This document shows positions 25,683-35,543 of a DNA stretch of 64,000 bases, one piece after another. Location of the stretch: the NCBI GenBank assembly GCA_944328665.1, contig CALVHS010000035.1, positions 19,025-83,024 of the forward strand, in the 5' to 3' direction. Position 1 is the stretch's first letter. Each line of letters starts with the position of its first letter. Position numbers and translations under genes: made by a program. The stretch is from an uncultured Clostridia bacterium. Its GTDB lineage: Bacteria > Bacillota > Clostridia > Christensenellales > Borkfalkiaceae. The notes beneath the pieces are model-generated. The model had not been told where the DNA came from, searched no databases, and worked only from the letters and a program-made list of their open reading frames with translations.

Positions 25683-25711
25683 GGAATATTTTCTCCTTTC
25701 CTCCGCATACT
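25683..25711 (+). promoter_or_regulatory. Forespore-type (sigma-G/F-like) promoter of yetF
   Basis: GGAATA (25683-25688), 17-bp spacer, CATACT (25706-25711), close to the Bacillus sigma-F/G consensus (GAATA / CATACTA). ATG follows 6 nt later. Confidence 0.45.
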
Positions 25712-25717
25712 GCGGAT

Positions 25718-26404
25718 ATGGGACTTATCGTATTGCGCACCGCCATCATCTTCCTCGCCCTGCTCGTCGTCATGCGGCTGATGGGCAAGCGGCAGATCGG
25801 GGAAATGCAGCCGTTCGAACTGGTCATCACGCTGCTGATCGCAGAGCTCGCCTGCATCCCGATGGCGGATACCTCCATCCCCCTCCTGTACGGGGCGGTC
25901 TCCATCCTCACCATCTTCCTGCTGCATCAGGTCATGCTCGTTATCGACCTCAAATGCAAGCCCTTCAAGACGGTGCTCGGCGGCAAACCTTCCGTCGTCA
26001 TCAACAGGAACGGCATCGACATCACGCAGCTGAAAAAGAACGACCTCGACCTCTCCGACCTCGTCGAATCCCTGCGGGGCGCGGGGTACTTTTCCTTTGA
26101 CGACGTGGAATACGCACTCTACGAGGCGAACGGAAACTTTTCCGCCCTGCCCAAAACGGAAAAGGCGCAGCGGACGCCTTCCGTCCCCCTCATCGTCATC
26201 GAAGAAGGGAAATACGACAAGACGAACCTGGAAAAGATGCATCTGGACGAAGCCTTTTTCGACGGCGTCCTGCGGAAACAGAACGCAGGGCGCAAGGGGG
26301 TATTCGTCCTCACGGTGGACGGCGGCGGAAAGGCGTACCTGCAGACGTATAAGGAGCGCTGCCGCACCTTTCATATCCCCTTGCCGGAAGGTGCGGCATG
26401 GTAA
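25718..26404 (+). CDS. yetF: YetF/DUF421 membrane protein
   Basis: 228 residues. Three N-terminal transmembrane helices (about 1-75, with the family motif LRLMGKRQIGEMQPFELVITLLIAELA written here as VMRLMGKRQIGEMQPFEL) are followed by the YetF cytoplasmic domain with the GKPSVVINRNGID segment. In Bacillus these proteins belong to the spore inner membrane. No SD precedes ATG. It overlaps the DUF4363 gene by 7 bp; the pair is common in Clostridia. Confidence 0.88.
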   Translation: MGLIVLRTAIIFLALLVVMRLMGKRQIGEMQPFELVITLLIAELACIPMADTSIPLLYGAVSILTIFLLHQVMLVIDLKCKPFKTVLGGKPSVVINRNGIDITQLKKNDLDLSDLVESLRGAGYFSFDDVEYALYEANGNFSALPKTEKAQRTPSVPLIVIEEGKYDKTNLEKMHLDEAFFDGVLRKQNAGRKGVFVLTVDGGGKAYLQTYKERCRTFHIPLPEGAAW

Positions 26405-26775
26405 AGACGCTCGTCACCCTCCTCCTCTCCGCCGCCCTCCTTGCGGGCGGCGCGGCATTCGAACACTTCTTCGTGCGGGAAAAATTCGTCCGGATGGAGA
26501 CGGCGCTGACCGCTCTCGAAGGAAAGGTGCGCGCGGAGAGCGCCGCCCGCGGCGACGCAGAGGCGGTGCGCACGCTGTGGGAAGAAGAAAAGAGAAAACT
26601 GCACGCCGTCATCCCGCACAACGACATCTCCTACATCGACTACTGGCTGGGGGAAGCGGTCAGCCATGTGGAGACGCAACATTACGATCTCGCCCTCGCC
26701 AAGCTCGAAGTCCTGCGCACGATCTGCCGGCAAATCCCCAAAACGTACGGCATCTCCTTTGAAAACGTTTTTTGA
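26398..26775 (+). CDS. DUF4363 family protein
   Basis: 125 residues. A single N-terminal hydrophobic helix (residues 4-20) anchors a helical extracellular part. The family, always small and with the pattern DYWLGEA...HYDLALAKLEVLR, is repeatedly linked to YetF genes, but its function is unknown. Translational overlap with yetF suggests a shared complex. Confidence 0.8.
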   Translation: MVKTLVTLLLSAALLAGGAAFEHFFVREKFVRMETALTALEGKVRAESAARGDAEAVRTLWEEEKRKLHAVIPHNDISYIDYWLGEAVSHVETQHYDLALAKLEVLRTICRQIPKTYGISFENVF

Positions 26776-26779
26776 TCAT

Positions 26780-26807
26780 CTATGCCGCGCATAGTACCGC
26801 GCAAACA
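26780..26807 (+). repeat. Recurring intergenic element, copy 4
   Basis: CTATGCCGCGCATAGTACCG then CGCAAAC; the inverted repeat CTATG/CATAG and the tail are shared with copy 5 (35433). It sits in the convergent gap before the uvrA terminator. Confidence 0.5.
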
Positions 26808-26808
26808 G

Positions 26809-26840
26809 AAAAAAGGGCGATCTTTCTCGCCCCTTTTTTT
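26809..26840. terminator. Bidirectional terminator between DUF4363 gene and uvrA
   Basis: A-run, GGGCGA/TCGCCC stem with 6-nt loop, and TTTTTTT on the + strand; the A-run gives T-run on the minus strand for uvrA. Confidence 0.88.
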
Positions 26841-29655
26841 ATTTAAGTATTTTTTTGAGGAATTGCCCCGTATAACTGTCCTTGCAGGCGGCGATCTGTT
26901 CGGGGGTGCCCGTCGCCACGATCTCCCCTCCGAAGTCGCCCCCTTCCCGTCCGAGATCGACGATCCAGTCGGCGACTTTGATCACATCAAGATTGTGCTC
27001 GATGACGATGACGGTATTGCCCGCGCCCTTCAGCCTCTGCAGCACCCGGATGAGTTTGTCCACGTCGTAACTGTGCAGCCCCGTCGTCGGCTCGTCGAGG
27101 ATATAGCACGTCCTGCCCGTCGAGCGCTTGGAAAGTTCCGTCGCCAGTTTGACGCGCTGCGCTTCTCCTCCCGAGAGGGTGGTCGCGCTCTGCCCCAACT
27201 TGATATACCCGAGCCCCACGTCGTTGATCGTCTTGAGTTTATGATAGACGGAAGGGACGGGCTTGAAAAACTCGCACGCCTCTTCGATGGTCATGTCCAG
27301 CACTTCGGCAATATTTTTGCCCTTATAGCGCACTTCCAACGTCTCGCGGTTGTACCGCTTTCCGCCGCAAACCTCGCAGGGCACGAAGATGTCCGGCAAA
27401 AAATGCATCTCGATCTTGATGATGCCGTCGCCGAAGCAATGTTCGCACCTGCCGCCCGAGACGTTGAAGGAGAACCTGCCCGCTTTATAGCCGCGCTCGC
27501 GCGCATCTGCCGTGGCGGCGAACAGCTCCCTGATCATGCCGAACACGCCCGTATACGTGGCGGGGTTGCTGCGGGGCGTCCTGCCGATGGGCGACTGGTC
27601 GATGGCGATGACCTTGTCAAAATACCCCAGCCCCTCGCAGCCGTCGCACTTTCCCGTCGGCAGGTGCGCACCGTTGAGTTCGTTCGCCATAAAGGGATAC
27701 ACGATCTCGTTGACGAGCGAACTTTTGCCCGAACCGGAAACGCCCGTGACCGCCGTGAACAGCCCGACGGGGATCTCCACGTCGATGCCTTTCAAGTTGT
27801 TCTGGCGGCAGTTTTTGATCTTGAACCAACGCCCGTCCGGCGCCTGCCGCACGGGAGGGATCTCGATCTTCCGCCTGCCGGAAAGATAGTCCCCCGTAAT
27901 GGACGCGGGGCATGCCATGATCTCTTCGGCGGTGCCGCAGGCGACCACTTCGCCCCCGTGCACGCCCGCCTTGGGCCCGATATCCACGATATAGTCCGCC
28001 GCCCGCATGGTGTCCTCGTCATGTTCGACCACGATGAGCGTGTTGCCGAGGTCGCGCAGATTTTTCAACGTATTGAGCAATTTTTCGTTGTCCCTCTGAT
28101 GCAGCCCGATGCTCGGCTCGTCGAGGATGTAGAGGACGCCCGTCAGCCCGCTGCCGATCTGCGTGGCGAGGCGGATGCGCTGCGCCTCACCGCCCGAAAG
28201 GGTGCCCGCGCTGCGCGCGAGGCTGAGGTAGGACAGCCCGACGTTGCGCAAAAAATTCAGCCGCGCCCCGATCTCCTTCAAGATGACGTCGGCGATCAGA
28301 TGTTCCGTCCTGCTCAGCTGCAGCGCTTCGAAAAAACCGTACAGCTCCTCGACGGACATCTCGCAGAGTTCGGCGATGTTCTTGCCCCCCACATAGACGG
28401 AAAGTGCCTCTTTTTTCAGCCGCCTGCCCCCGCAGGAAGGGCAGGGAAGGTCGGTGATATACCGCTCGATCTCCCCTTTCACCCCCTCGCTCTCCGTGTT
28501 CTGATAGCGGCGGGTGAGCGAATTGACGAAGCCTTCCCAAGCGATCTGATAGGTGCCGTGAAAGTTATAAGCGTCGTAACGCATGGGGATCTTTTCTCCG
28601 CCCGAGCCGTACATGAGGATATCGTATTGCGCTTTGGGCAGATCTTTGACGGGCACGTCCATGTCGATGCCGTAGTGTTCGGCGACCGCCTCCACATACA
28701 TATTGTTGGTCTTTTGGCTGTCCAAAAACCATCCCCCCACCTTGATCGCCCCTTGGCGGAGCGTTTTATTTTTGTCGGGGCAGATGAGCGCCTCGTCTAC
28801 GATCTGCTTGAAGCCCAGCCCGGAACATTCGGGGCAGGCGCCGTACGGGGTATTGAAGGAAAAGAGGCGCGGCTCGATCTCTTCGATGCTGATGCCGCAA
28901 TCGGGACAGGCGTATTTTGTAGAATACAGGTCTTCTTTCCCTTCGCAGTCGATGACCGCCAGCCCGTCCGCCAGCCGCAGCGCGTTTTCCAAACTGTCCG
29001 TCAACCGCTTTTGTATGCCGTCCTTGACGACGAGGCGGTCGACGACCACGCCGATATTGTGCTTGACGTTCTTTTCGAGGCGGATCTCCTCCTGCAAGTC
29101 GTAGACGATCCCGTCCACTTTGACCCTGCCGTACCCGCCCTTGCGATACGATTCGAACTCTTTGGCGTATTCCCCCTTTCTGCCGCGCACGACGGGCGCC
29201 TCGATGAGGATCTTGCTCCCCTCCGGCATCGCCATCACCTTATCGGCGATCTCGTCCACCGTCTGGCGGCGGATCTCCCTGCCGCACGCGGGGCAGTGCG
29301 GGATGCCGACGCGGGCGAACAAAAGCCGCATATAGTCGTAGATCTCCGTCACCGTACCCACCGTAGAACGGGGATTGTGCGAGGTCGTCTTTTGATCGAT
29401 GGAAATGGCGGGAGAAAGCCCGTCGATGGACTCCACGTCCGGCTTTTCCATCTGCCCCAAAAACTGACGGGCATAGGAAGAAAGGCTCTCCACATACCGC
29501 CGCTGCCCTTCGGCAAAGATGGTATCGAAGGCGAGGGTGGACTTGCCGCTGCCGGAAAGCCCCGTAAAGACGACCAGTTTGTCCCGCGGGATATGCACGT
29601 CGATGTTCTTTAAGTTGTTCTCTTTGGCGCCCTTGACAAAAATTTCGTTCTTCAT
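26839..29655 (-). CDS. uvrA: Excinuclease ABC subunit A
   Basis: ATP-binding DNA damage sensor of nucleotide excision repair, 938 residues. It has two ABC modules: Walker [16 protein letters not shown] near residue 30 and [14 protein letters not shown] near residue 640, each with [10 protein letters not shown] signatures and DEPS/DEPT Walker B. Zinc-finger cysteines lie in [15 protein letters not shown] and CEHCFGDG. It lies 7 bp downstream of uvrB, so the two subunits that load together are co-expressed. Confidence 0.98.
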   Translation of the reverse strand: MKNEIFVKGAKENNLKNIDVHIPRDKLVVFTGLSGSGKSTLAFDTIFAEGQRRYVESLSSYARQFLGQMEKPDVESIDGLSPAISIDQKTTSHNPRSTVGTVTEIYDYMRLLFARVGIPHCPACGREIRRQTVDEIADKVMAMPEGSKILIEAPVVRGRKGEYAKEFESYRKGGYGRVKVDGIVYDLQEEIRLEKNVKHNIGVVVDRLVVKDGIQKRLTDSLENALRLADGLAVIDCEGKEDLYSTKYACPDCGISIEEIEPRLFSFNTPYGACPECSGLGFKQIVDEALICPDKNKTLRQGAIKVGGWFLDSQKTNNMYVEAVAEHYGIDMDVPVKDLPKAQYDILMYGSGGEKIPMRYDAYNFHGTYQIAWEGFVNSLTRRYQNTESEGVKGEIERYITDLPCPSCGGRRLKKEALSVYVGGKNIAELCEMSVEELYGFFEALQLSRTEHLIADVILKEIGARLNFLRNVGLSYLSLARSAGTLSGGEAQRIRLATQIGSGLTGVLYILDEPSIGLHQRDNEKLLNTLKNLRDLGNTLIVVEHDEDTMRAADYIVDIGPKAGVHGGEVVACGTAEEIMACPASITGDYLSGRRKIEIPPVRQAPDGRWFKIKNCRQNNLKGIDVEIPVGLFTAVTGVSGSGKSSLVNEIVYPFMANELNGAHLPTGKCDGCEGLGYFDKVIAIDQSPIGRTPRSNPATYTGVFGMIRELFAATADARERGYKAGRFSFNVSGGRCEHCFGDGIIKIEMHFLPDIFVPCEVCGGKRYNRETLEVRYKGKNIAEVLDMTIEEACEFFKPVPSVYHKLKTINDVGLGYIKLGQSATTLSGGEAQRVKLATELSKRSTGRTCYILDEPTTGLHSYDVDKLIRVLQRLKGAGNTVIVIEHNLDVIKVADWIVDLGREGGDFGGEIVATGTPEQIAACKDSYTGQFLKKILK

Positions 29656-29662
29656 CTTGCCT

Positions 29663-31627
29663 TTACCTTTTCAGCAGCCTTCTCTTCAAAATGTTGATGG
29701 TGTCGCGGATCTCGATCGCCTTTTCGAAATCGAGCTGGTTGGAGGCGACTTTCATCAGCGCCTTCAGCTTTTCGATCTCGTCGGGGATATCCTCCTGTCT
29801 GATCTTCTCCGCAGGCAGGCGCGCCTTTTTCTGCGTGATGGCGATCGTGCTCTTTACGTCCTTGACGATCGTCCTGGGCGTGATGCCGTGCGCCTCGTTA
29901 TACGCCTTCTGCGCCGCACGGCGGCGCTCGGTCTCCCCGATGGCGCGCTCCATGCTGCCCGTGACCGTGTCCGCATACAGGATGACCCGCCCTTCCGCGT
30001 TGCGCGCGGCGCGGCCGATGGTCTGGATGAGGGAGGTGTCGCTGCGCAAAAAGCCCTCTTTATCCGCGTCCAGAATGGCGACCAGCTTGACTTCGGGCAT
30101 GTCCAGCCCTTCGCGCAAGAGATTGATGCCGCACAGCACGTCGAACTCGCCGCTCCGGAGCCCGTTGACGATATCGATGCGTTCGAGCGTGTCGATGTCG
30201 CTGTGCATATAACGCACCTTGACGCCGTTCTCTTTGAGAAAATCTGTCAGATTTTCCGCCATCCGCTTGGTCAGGGTCGTGATGAGCGTCCTCCCGCCGC
30301 CGTTCGAGACCTTTTTGATCTCGCCGAGCAGGTCGTCGATCTGTCCCTTTACGGGACGCACTACGACTTCGGGATCCAAAAGGCCCGTCGGGCGGATGAT
30401 CTGTTCGACGATCTGCCCCGCCTCCTTCAACTCGTACTCGGCGGGCGTCGCCGAGACGCAGATGAGCTGCGGCACGCGCGCGTCGAACTCTTCGAACGTG
30501 AGCGGCCTGTTGTCGTATGCCGAACGCATGCGGAAACCGTATTCGACGAGGTTTTTTTTGCGGGAGAGGTCGCCGTGGTACATCGCACGGATCTGCGGGA
30601 TGGTCATGTGGCTCTCGTCGATAAAGACGAGAAAATTATCCGGAAAATAGTCGAGCAGCGTAAAGGACGGCTCGCCCGGCTTTCTGCCGTCGAAATAACG
30701 GCTGTAATTTTCCACCCCTTTGCAATAGCCGACCTCGCGCATCATCTCGATGTCGCACTCGGTGCGCTGCTCGAGACGCTGCGCTTCCAGCAGTTTTCCT
30801 TCCTCGCGGAACGCCTTGACCTCCGTTTGCATGTCGCGCTCGATCGCCTCGATGGCGGACAGCAGCTTTTGGCTGCCCACCGCGTAATGGCTGGCGGGGA
30901 AAATACAGGCGTGCTTCAGGTCGGCGGTGATCTTGCCCGTCACCACCTCTTCCTCGCACAGGCGGTCGATCTCGTCCCCGAAAAATTCGACGCGGATGGC
31001 GATCTCGGACGCGCCCGCGGGAAAGATCTCCACAATGTCTCCCCGCACGCGGAAGGTCGCGCGGGAAAAATCGACGTCGTTGCGGGTGTACTGCAATTCG
31101 ATGAGGCGGCGGATCAGCTCGTCGCGGGAGAGGCTGTCCCCCGGGCGGAGAGAGACGGCAAGTTTGAAGTATTCCTCCGGAGCGCCCAAGCCGTAGATGC
31201 AGGAGACGCTGGCGACGACGAGGGTGTCCTGCCGTTCCCCGAGGGATGCCGTGGCGGCGTTGCGCAGCTTGTCGATCTCGTCATTGACCGCCATATCCTT
31301 TTCGATATAGGTGTCCGTACTGGGGATATAGCTCTCCGGCTGATAATAGTCGTAATATGAAACGAAATACTCCACGCGGTTGTGCGGAAAAAACTCACGG
31401 AATTCGTTGCACAGCTGCGCCGCGAGCGTCTTGTTGTGGGCGATGACGAGCGTCGGCCGGTTGACATTTTTGATGATGTTCGCCATCGTGAACGTCTTGC
31501 CGCTGCCCGTGACGCCGACGAGCACTTGCGTGCGGATGCCGTCGAGCACCCCCTCCGTCAATTTTTCGATCGCCTGCGGCTGATCGCCCGTCGGACGGTA
31601 CGGCGATACCAGTTCAAAATGATCCAT
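29663..31627 (-). CDS. uvrB: Excinuclease ABC subunit B
   Basis: Helicase-like DNA damage verification subunit, 654 residues. Walker [11 protein letters not shown] at about residue 41, the beta-hairpin region [16 protein letters not shown]-like FIDESHMT, helicase motif QTIGRAARN and a C-terminal UVR domain for UvrC contact. Its promoter carries a LexA-box-like palindrome, consistent with SOS induction. Confidence 0.98.
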   Translation of the reverse strand: MDHFELVSPYRPTGDQPQAIEKLTEGVLDGIRTQVLVGVTGSGKTFTMANIIKNVNRPTLVIAHNKTLAAQLCNEFREFFPHNRVEYFVSYYDYYQPESYIPSTDTYIEKDMAVNDEIDKLRNAATASLGERQDTLVVASVSCIYGLGAPEEYFKLAVSLRPGDSLSRDELIRRLIELQYTRNDVDFSRATFRVRGDIVEIFPAGASEIAIRVEFFGDEIDRLCEEEVVTGKITADLKHACIFPASHYAVGSQKLLSAIEAIERDMQTEVKAFREEGKLLEAQRLEQRTECDIEMMREVGYCKGVENYSRYFDGRKPGEPSFTLLDYFPDNFLVFIDESHMTIPQIRAMYHGDLSRKKNLVEYGFRMRSAYDNRPLTFEEFDARVPQLICVSATPAEYELKEAGQIVEQIIRPTGLLDPEVVVRPVKGQIDDLLGEIKKVSNGGGRTLITTLTKRMAENLTDFLKENGVKVRYMHSDIDTLERIDIVNGLRSGEFDVLCGINLLREGLDMPEVKLVAILDADKEGFLRSDTSLIQTIGRAARNAEGRVILYADTVTGSMERAIGETERRRAAQKAYNEAHGITPRTIVKDVKSTIAITQKKARLPAEKIRQEDIPDEIEKLKALMKVASNQLDFEKAIEIRDTINILKRRLLKR

Positions 31628-31656
31628 ACTTTGCGATCCCGTACAAAATTTTTTAC

Positions 31657-31668
31657 AAACAAATGTTT
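31657..31668 (-). promoter_or_regulatory. Candidate LexA/DinR box in the uvrB leader
   Basis: Palindrome AAACATTTGTTT (minus strand), matching the GAAC-N4-GTTC Gram-positive SOS box at 10 of 12 positions with outermost G/C replaced by A/T. It lies about 18 bp after the -10. Confidence 0.5.
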
Positions 31669-31685
31669 ATATCTTTCCTCTCAGT

Positions 31686-31714
31686 ATTATAGCGCAAATC
31701 CGTCCGTTTGTCAA
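31686..31714 (-). promoter_or_regulatory. uvrB-uvrA promoter
   Basis: Minus-strand perfect TTGACA (31714-31709), 17-bp spacer, perfect TATAAT (31691-31686). Confidence 0.85.
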
Positions 31715-31728
31715 ACCGATAGACGGGC

Positions 31729-31760
31729 AAAAAAGAAAAGGCGGCGGCGCCGCTTTTCAG
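31729..31760 (-). terminator. Intrinsic terminator after the tail-anchored gene pair
   Basis: Minus-strand AAAAGCGGC/GCCGCCTTTT stem followed by CTTTTTTG; it begins at the stop codon of the upstream gene. Confidence 0.7.
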
Positions 31761-32116
31761 GAAAAGATCGCTTTGAGGAGCAGCCCGACGAGAAAAGTGA
31801 CGACGGCGCCCGCCGCGGACAGGAGGATGCGAAAGGCGATGCCCCGCCGCACCTGCTGCCGCGCCCGCGGATATGCCGCCCCGTTCGGATGCAGCGTGAT
31901 GACATACATCTTTTCCCCCTTGCGCTCGGAGCGGATGAGTTCGAAGCAGTCGTCCAGTTCGAGGGAGCGAAGGATCTTGTCCAGCCGCTCGGGCGAAAAT
32001 TTTTTCCGCGAAGGCAAAACGCCCAACAATTCCGCGGGGCTGACAAGACAGCACCCCCTGCCCCCGCACATCCCGCACACGGCGCGCATCACTTCGCTCT
32101 CTTCACGGCTCAGCAT
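31757..32116 (-). CDS. Hypothetical tail-anchored protein (119 aa)
   Basis: No family recognised. Residues 1-90 form a compact soluble part with Cys pairs (CGMCGGRGCC) and a helix-turn-helix-like stretch (SPERLDKILRSLELDDCFELI...KGEKMYVITLHPNG, wing-like). One transmembrane helix closes the protein (AAGAVVTFLVGLLLKAIF). It follows the related-looking gene at 32126 by 9 bp, which has the same plan. May be a membrane-tethered regulator; this is inference from layout only. Confidence 0.6.
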   Translation of the reverse strand: MLSREESEVMRAVCGMCGGRGCCLVSPAELLGVLPSRKKFSPERLDKILRSLELDDCFELIRSERKGEKMYVITLHPNGAAYPRARQQVRRGIAFRILLSAAGAVVTFLVGLLLKAIFS

Positions 32117-32125
32117 CTCACCCTC

Positions 32126-32473
32126 CTAACCAAAGACGAGGACGCACAGCAGGCAGGCGAGCAAGCCGCCCGCCAACCCGCCCGCAAAGGCAGCCCAAAA
32201 AAATCGGCGCCCCTTCCCTTTCGGCGCGGGCAGCGGAGGGGGATCCGCATAGGCAGCGCCCTTCGGCAGGGAGCGGAGACAATACACTCCGTCCGCCGCA
32301 TAGCGGATCTCGATATATCCCCGCCCCTCCAGATAAAGAAGCGCCGCTTCCAGCGCCTCGCCCTCCGTCTCCCCGCCTAAAGCGGCGGCAAAGTCCTCCC
32401 TGTCTATCACGCGGTACCCGTCTTTCGCCTGCGCGTTGATCTCGGCGAGCACCGCCCTCGTCAGCCCGTCCAC
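32126..32473 (-). CDS. Hypothetical tail-anchored protein (115 aa)
   Basis: A GTG start at 32473 is chosen because AAGGAG lies 5 nt before it; a longer frame upstream has no SD. The soluble part (about 80 residues) includes AVLAEINAQAKDGYRVIDREDFAAAL...YLEGRGYIEIRY, which resembles a winged-helix fold ending in a beta wing. A Pro-rich linker and one C-terminal transmembrane helix (FWAAFAGGLAGGLLACLLCVLVFG) follow. Paired with the preceding gene; function unknown. Confidence 0.6.
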   Translation of the reverse strand: MDGLTRAVLAEINAQAKDGYRVIDREDFAAALGGETEGEALEAALLYLEGRGYIEIRYAADGVYCLRSLPKGAAYADPPPLPAPKGKGRRFFWAAFAGGLAGGLLACLLCVLVFG

Positions 32474-32612
32474 CCGCACTCCTTCCGCCGCGCGCCCTCT
32501 TTCCGCCACGGCGGCAAAACGATACGCCCTTATTTTTCGGAATTTGGCAAAGAAACATGCAAAACAGAGAAGGAATTTGCGCAAAGCACTTTATTCTTTG
32601 CAAAAAATGTGA

Positions 32613-32618
32613 TATAAT
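32613..32618 (+). promoter_or_regulatory. -10 box of the acyl-CoA synthetase gene
   Basis: Perfect TATAAT, with a weak TTTATT 17 bp upstream (32590-32595). Leader of about 40 nt. Confidence 0.6.
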
Positions 32619-32664
32619 GAGAAAAATTTACTTTTGTACTCTTCCGCAAGGAGGCCATGCGCAC

Positions 32665-34323
32665 ATGGATCTACTCGACCGCTTCACGAACGCGACGCAG
32701 TTCAAAGATTACAAAGACTTTTACCACAACTTCCGCCTGCGCGTGCCGGAAGGCTTCAACTTTGCCTACGACGTCGTCGACGAATACGCGCGGCTCGCGC
32801 CCGAAAAGCGCGCGCTCGTCTGGTGCGACGACTTGAACGAAGAACGCACCTTTACTTTTGCGGACATCAAACGCCTTTCGGACAAGACCGCCAACTTTTT
32901 CCTCTCCCTCGGCATCGGCAAAGGAGACGCGGTGCTCGTCATCCTGCAGCGCCGCTGGGAATATTGGACGACGCTGATGGCGCTCTCCAAGATCGGCGCG
33001 GTCGCCATCCCCGCCACCCACATGCTGATGGAAAAAGACCTCGTCTACCGCATGGAAAAGGCGAACGTACGCATGGTCGTCGCCGTGAACGAAGAGGAAC
33101 TGTGCCGTAACATCCGCAAAGCCGCCGCCCGGGCGTCCTCCGTGCGCCGCCTCGCCTGCGTGGGCGAGCGGGAAGGCTTCCTCGACTTTACGAAGGAGAC
33201 GGAAAAGCAGAGCGAAGTCTTGGACGCGGCCTACCGAAAGGAAACGCGCGCCGAGGACGTTTTGCTCGTCTATTTCACTTCGGGAACGACGGGCATGCCC
33301 AAGATGGCGATGCTCAGCCAGCGCTATACGCTCGCGCACATCGTCACCGCCAAATTTTGGCTCAACTGCACCGACGACGGGCTGCACTTCACCCTCGCCG
33401 AAACGGGCTGGGCAAAGGCGAGCTGGGGCAAACTGTTCGGACAATGGCTGTGCGGCTCCGCCGTGTTCGTCTACGACTTTCACGGAAAGTTCGAGCCGGA
33501 AGACCTTTTGAAGCATATCTCGAAATACGGCATCACCACCTTCTGCGCCCCGCCGACCGTCTACCGCTTCATGATCAAGACGGATCTCTCCAAATACGAC
33601 CTGTCCAGCATACGCTACATGATGACGGCGGGCGAAGCGCTCAATCCGGAGATCTACCGCCAGATCATGCGCAAGACGGGGCACGCCATCTACGAGGGAT
33701 TCGGCCAAACGGAAACCACCGCCGTATGCGCGACCTTTTCGCAATATATGGAGATCCGCCCCGGCTCGATGGGCAAGCCCTCCCCCCTCTATTACGTCCA
33801 GCTTTTGAACAACGAGGACATGCCCGTGGAAGAGGGAGAAACGGGCGAGATCTGCATCCGCCTGCGCGACCCGCAGGAAGGGCTCTTTTCCGGCTATTAT
33901 AATGACGACGCGCTGACAGACTCCGTGCGTTACGACGGCTATTACCACCTCGGCGACCTCGCCTACCGCGACAGCGACGGATATTATTGGTTCGTAGGCA
34001 GAAAGGACGACATCATCAAGAGCTCCGGCTACCGCATCGGGCCGTTCGAAGTGGAGAGCGCGCTGATGGAACACCCCGCCGTGCTCGAATGCGCCATCAC
34101 CGCCGTGCCCGACGAATTGCGCGGGCAGATCGTCAAAGCGACCGTCGTGCTCGCCAAGGGATTCGAAGGGAGCGACGCCCTCGTCAAAGAACTGCAAAAC
34201 CACGTCAAAAAGACGACGGCGCCGTATAAATATCCGCGCATCGTCGAATTCGTCAAAGAACTTCCCAAGACGATCAGCGGCAAGATCCGCCGCGTCGAGA
34301 TCCGGGAAGCGGACAAAAAATAA
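32665..34323 (+). CDS. AMP-forming acyl-CoA synthetase
   Basis: Activates a carboxylic acid to its acyl-CoA via an acyl-adenylate, 552 residues. The ATP/AMP motif is VYFTSGTTGMPKMAML (about 210), then YEGFGQTETT, GDLAYRDSDGYYWFVGRKDD and the catalytic lysine in KTISGKIRRVE near the end. The overall pattern (no acetyl-CoA-synthetase N-terminal lobe) favours a medium-chain (ACSM-like) acid. ATG 32665 is selected for the AAGGAGG upstream; a nearby ATG is out of frame. Monocistronic, closed by a strong terminator. Confidence 0.88.
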   Translation: MDLLDRFTNATQFKDYKDFYHNFRLRVPEGFNFAYDVVDEYARLAPEKRALVWCDDLNEERTFTFADIKRLSDKTANFFLSLGIGKGDAVLVILQRRWEYWTTLMALSKIGAVAIPATHMLMEKDLVYRMEKANVRMVVAVNEEELCRNIRKAAARASSVRRLACVGEREGFLDFTKETEKQSEVLDAAYRKETRAEDVLLVYFTSGTTGMPKMAMLSQRYTLAHIVTAKFWLNCTDDGLHFTLAETGWAKASWGKLFGQWLCGSAVFVYDFHGKFEPEDLLKHISKYGITTFCAPPTVYRFMIKTDLSKYDLSSIRYMMTAGEALNPEIYRQIMRKTGHAIYEGFGQTETTAVCATFSQYMEIRPGSMGKPSPLYYVQLLNNEDMPVEEGETGEICIRLRDPQEGLFSGYYNDDALTDSVRYDGYYHLGDLAYRDSDGYYWFVGRKDDIIKSSGYRIGPFEVESALMEHPAVLECAITAVPDELRGQIVKATVVLAKGFEGSDALVKELQNHVKKTTAPYKYPRIVEFVKELPKTISGKIRRVEIREADKK

Positions 34324-34340
34324 AGATCAAAAAACATGCC

Positions 34341-34383
34341 GAAGGGGCGCCCGCGCACAAACGCGCGGGCGCCCCTTCTTTTG
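34341..34383. terminator. Strong bidirectional terminator
   Basis: 16-bp stem GAAGGGGCGCCCGCGC/GCGCGGGCGCCCCTTC with TTTT after it on the + strand; serves the synthetase gene and the convergent hydrolase gene. Confidence 0.85.
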
Positions 34384-34389
34384 CCTCGT

Positions 34390-35406
34390 TCAGCGCATGT
34401 TTTCCCTTAAAAAGCGCACGATGCCCTCCATCACCTCTTCATCCTCCTCCGTGATCGCGGCGTAGTCCACCGCCCTGTACATGGAGGCGGCGCGCGCCTT
34501 ATCCTTCTTGCCGACGGCGGCGATCGCACCGAACGTCTCGTGCATCGCCCTCTCCGCCCGCAGAGAGAGATAGACGTTGTGCCCCTTTTCCGCAAAGACG
34601 TCTACCCGCACAAAAGGATCCCCCGCGAACGCCGACGCCATCTTTTTTCCGTTCCAAGGGAATCGCACCGTGGCGTCCTTGCGCCCGTACAGCAAATAAG
34701 CGGGCTTACGGGCGGCGCGCAGGGAACGGTCGGAACGCAAATTCGCCCGCCTGCCGAACCGCAGCCGCATACAGAGGCGGATCGTACACGCCATGACCGC
34801 ACGCAGGGGCGCGAACCTGCCGAACACGTTCTGCGCAAGCACATCCGCCCCGCGGATAAAGCCGCACATGGCGACCGCACAGGAGACTCCCTCCGACTGC
34901 GGCAGGGCGTTCATGACGGAAAACGCGCCCCAGGAATGCCCGACGAACGCCGTCGGCAGCCCGCGCAGGCGATCGTCCCCGCGCGCGAACGCCGCCGCGG
35001 CGAGCAGATCCGCGACGCCCCGATCGAACCCTTCCAACCGCGCGCCGCCGCTTCGCATGCAACCCGTATTGTCGAAAGCGAGCACGCGAAACCCCGCCCG
35101 CGTCAGACGGTCGATCTCCGTCGTATATGCGGTATGCCCCGCGCCGAACCCGTGCGAAAAGAGGACGGCGCCCGCGGGCACCCCCTCCCGCGAATAGATG
35201 TACCCGCGCAGCGTTGTCCCGCCGGAAAGGAATTCCACCGGTTCTGCCCGAAGGCCTGGAAAATCATCCGCCCCGAAATATTTTACGTTCGGATTGCCGT
35301 TGTAACGGCGGCCGTAGATCTTACGTACCGCCAAAAGCCCGGCGGCAGCGCCCGCCGCCAAGAACAGCAGCACGCAGCCGACACCGATCATACAAAACCA
35401 GATCAT
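34390..35406 (-). CDS. Membrane-anchored alpha/beta hydrolase
   Basis: 338 residues. An N-terminal helix (residues 4-28) anchors the protein, and the rest is an alpha/beta hydrolase. Oxyanion region FSHGFGAGHTAY, nucleophile elbow GHSWGA, acid in YGRKDATVRF and catalytic His in KGHNVYLS are all visible. SD AGGAGC. The substrate is unknown; lipid or peptide esterase activity is the usual range. Confidence 0.82.
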   Translation of the reverse strand: MIWFCMIGVGCVLLFLAAGAAAGLLAVRKIYGRRYNGNPNVKYFGADDFPGLRAEPVEFLSGGTTLRGYIYSREGVPAGAVLFSHGFGAGHTAYTTEIDRLTRAGFRVLAFDNTGCMRSGGARLEGFDRGVADLLAAAAFARGDDRLRGLPTAFVGHSWGAFSVMNALPQSEGVSCAVAMCGFIRGADVLAQNVFGRFAPLRAVMACTIRLCMRLRFGRRANLRSDRSLRAARKPAYLLYGRKDATVRFPWNGKKMASAFAGDPFVRVDVFAEKGHNVYLSLRAERAMHETFGAIAAVGKKDKARAASMYRAVDYAAITEEDEEVMEGIVRFLRENMR

Positions 35407-35432
35407 GCCCGCTCCTTTCTATATTTCACAGC

Positions 35433-35459
35433 CTATGTCTGACATAGTACGCCGCAAAC
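35433..35459 (+). repeat. Recurring intergenic element, copy 5
   Basis: CTATGTCTGACATAGTACGC then CGCAAAC: the perfect inverted repeat CTATGTC-T-GACATAG plus the tail shared with copy 4. It lies between two divergent genes. Confidence 0.55.
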
Positions 35460-35493
35460 GGGATAAATTCCCATATGTGACAAAATTTTTGCA

Positions 35494-35522
35494 TTGATTT
35501 TTTCACGAAATTCCTGTATGAT
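35494..35522 (+). promoter_or_regulatory. Promoter of the NlpC/P60 gene
   Basis: TTGATT (35494-35499), 17-bp spacer, TATGAT (35517-35522). Confidence 0.7.
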
Positions 35523-35543
35523 ATACCGCGGAGGTGATCAAAT

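Noticed and set aside
26782..29613. A 943-codon open frame on the + strand opposite uvrA
   Set aside because: Exactly antisense to the conserved uvrA and rich in Arg, His, Asp and Pro, as expected from a GC-rich antisense shadow.
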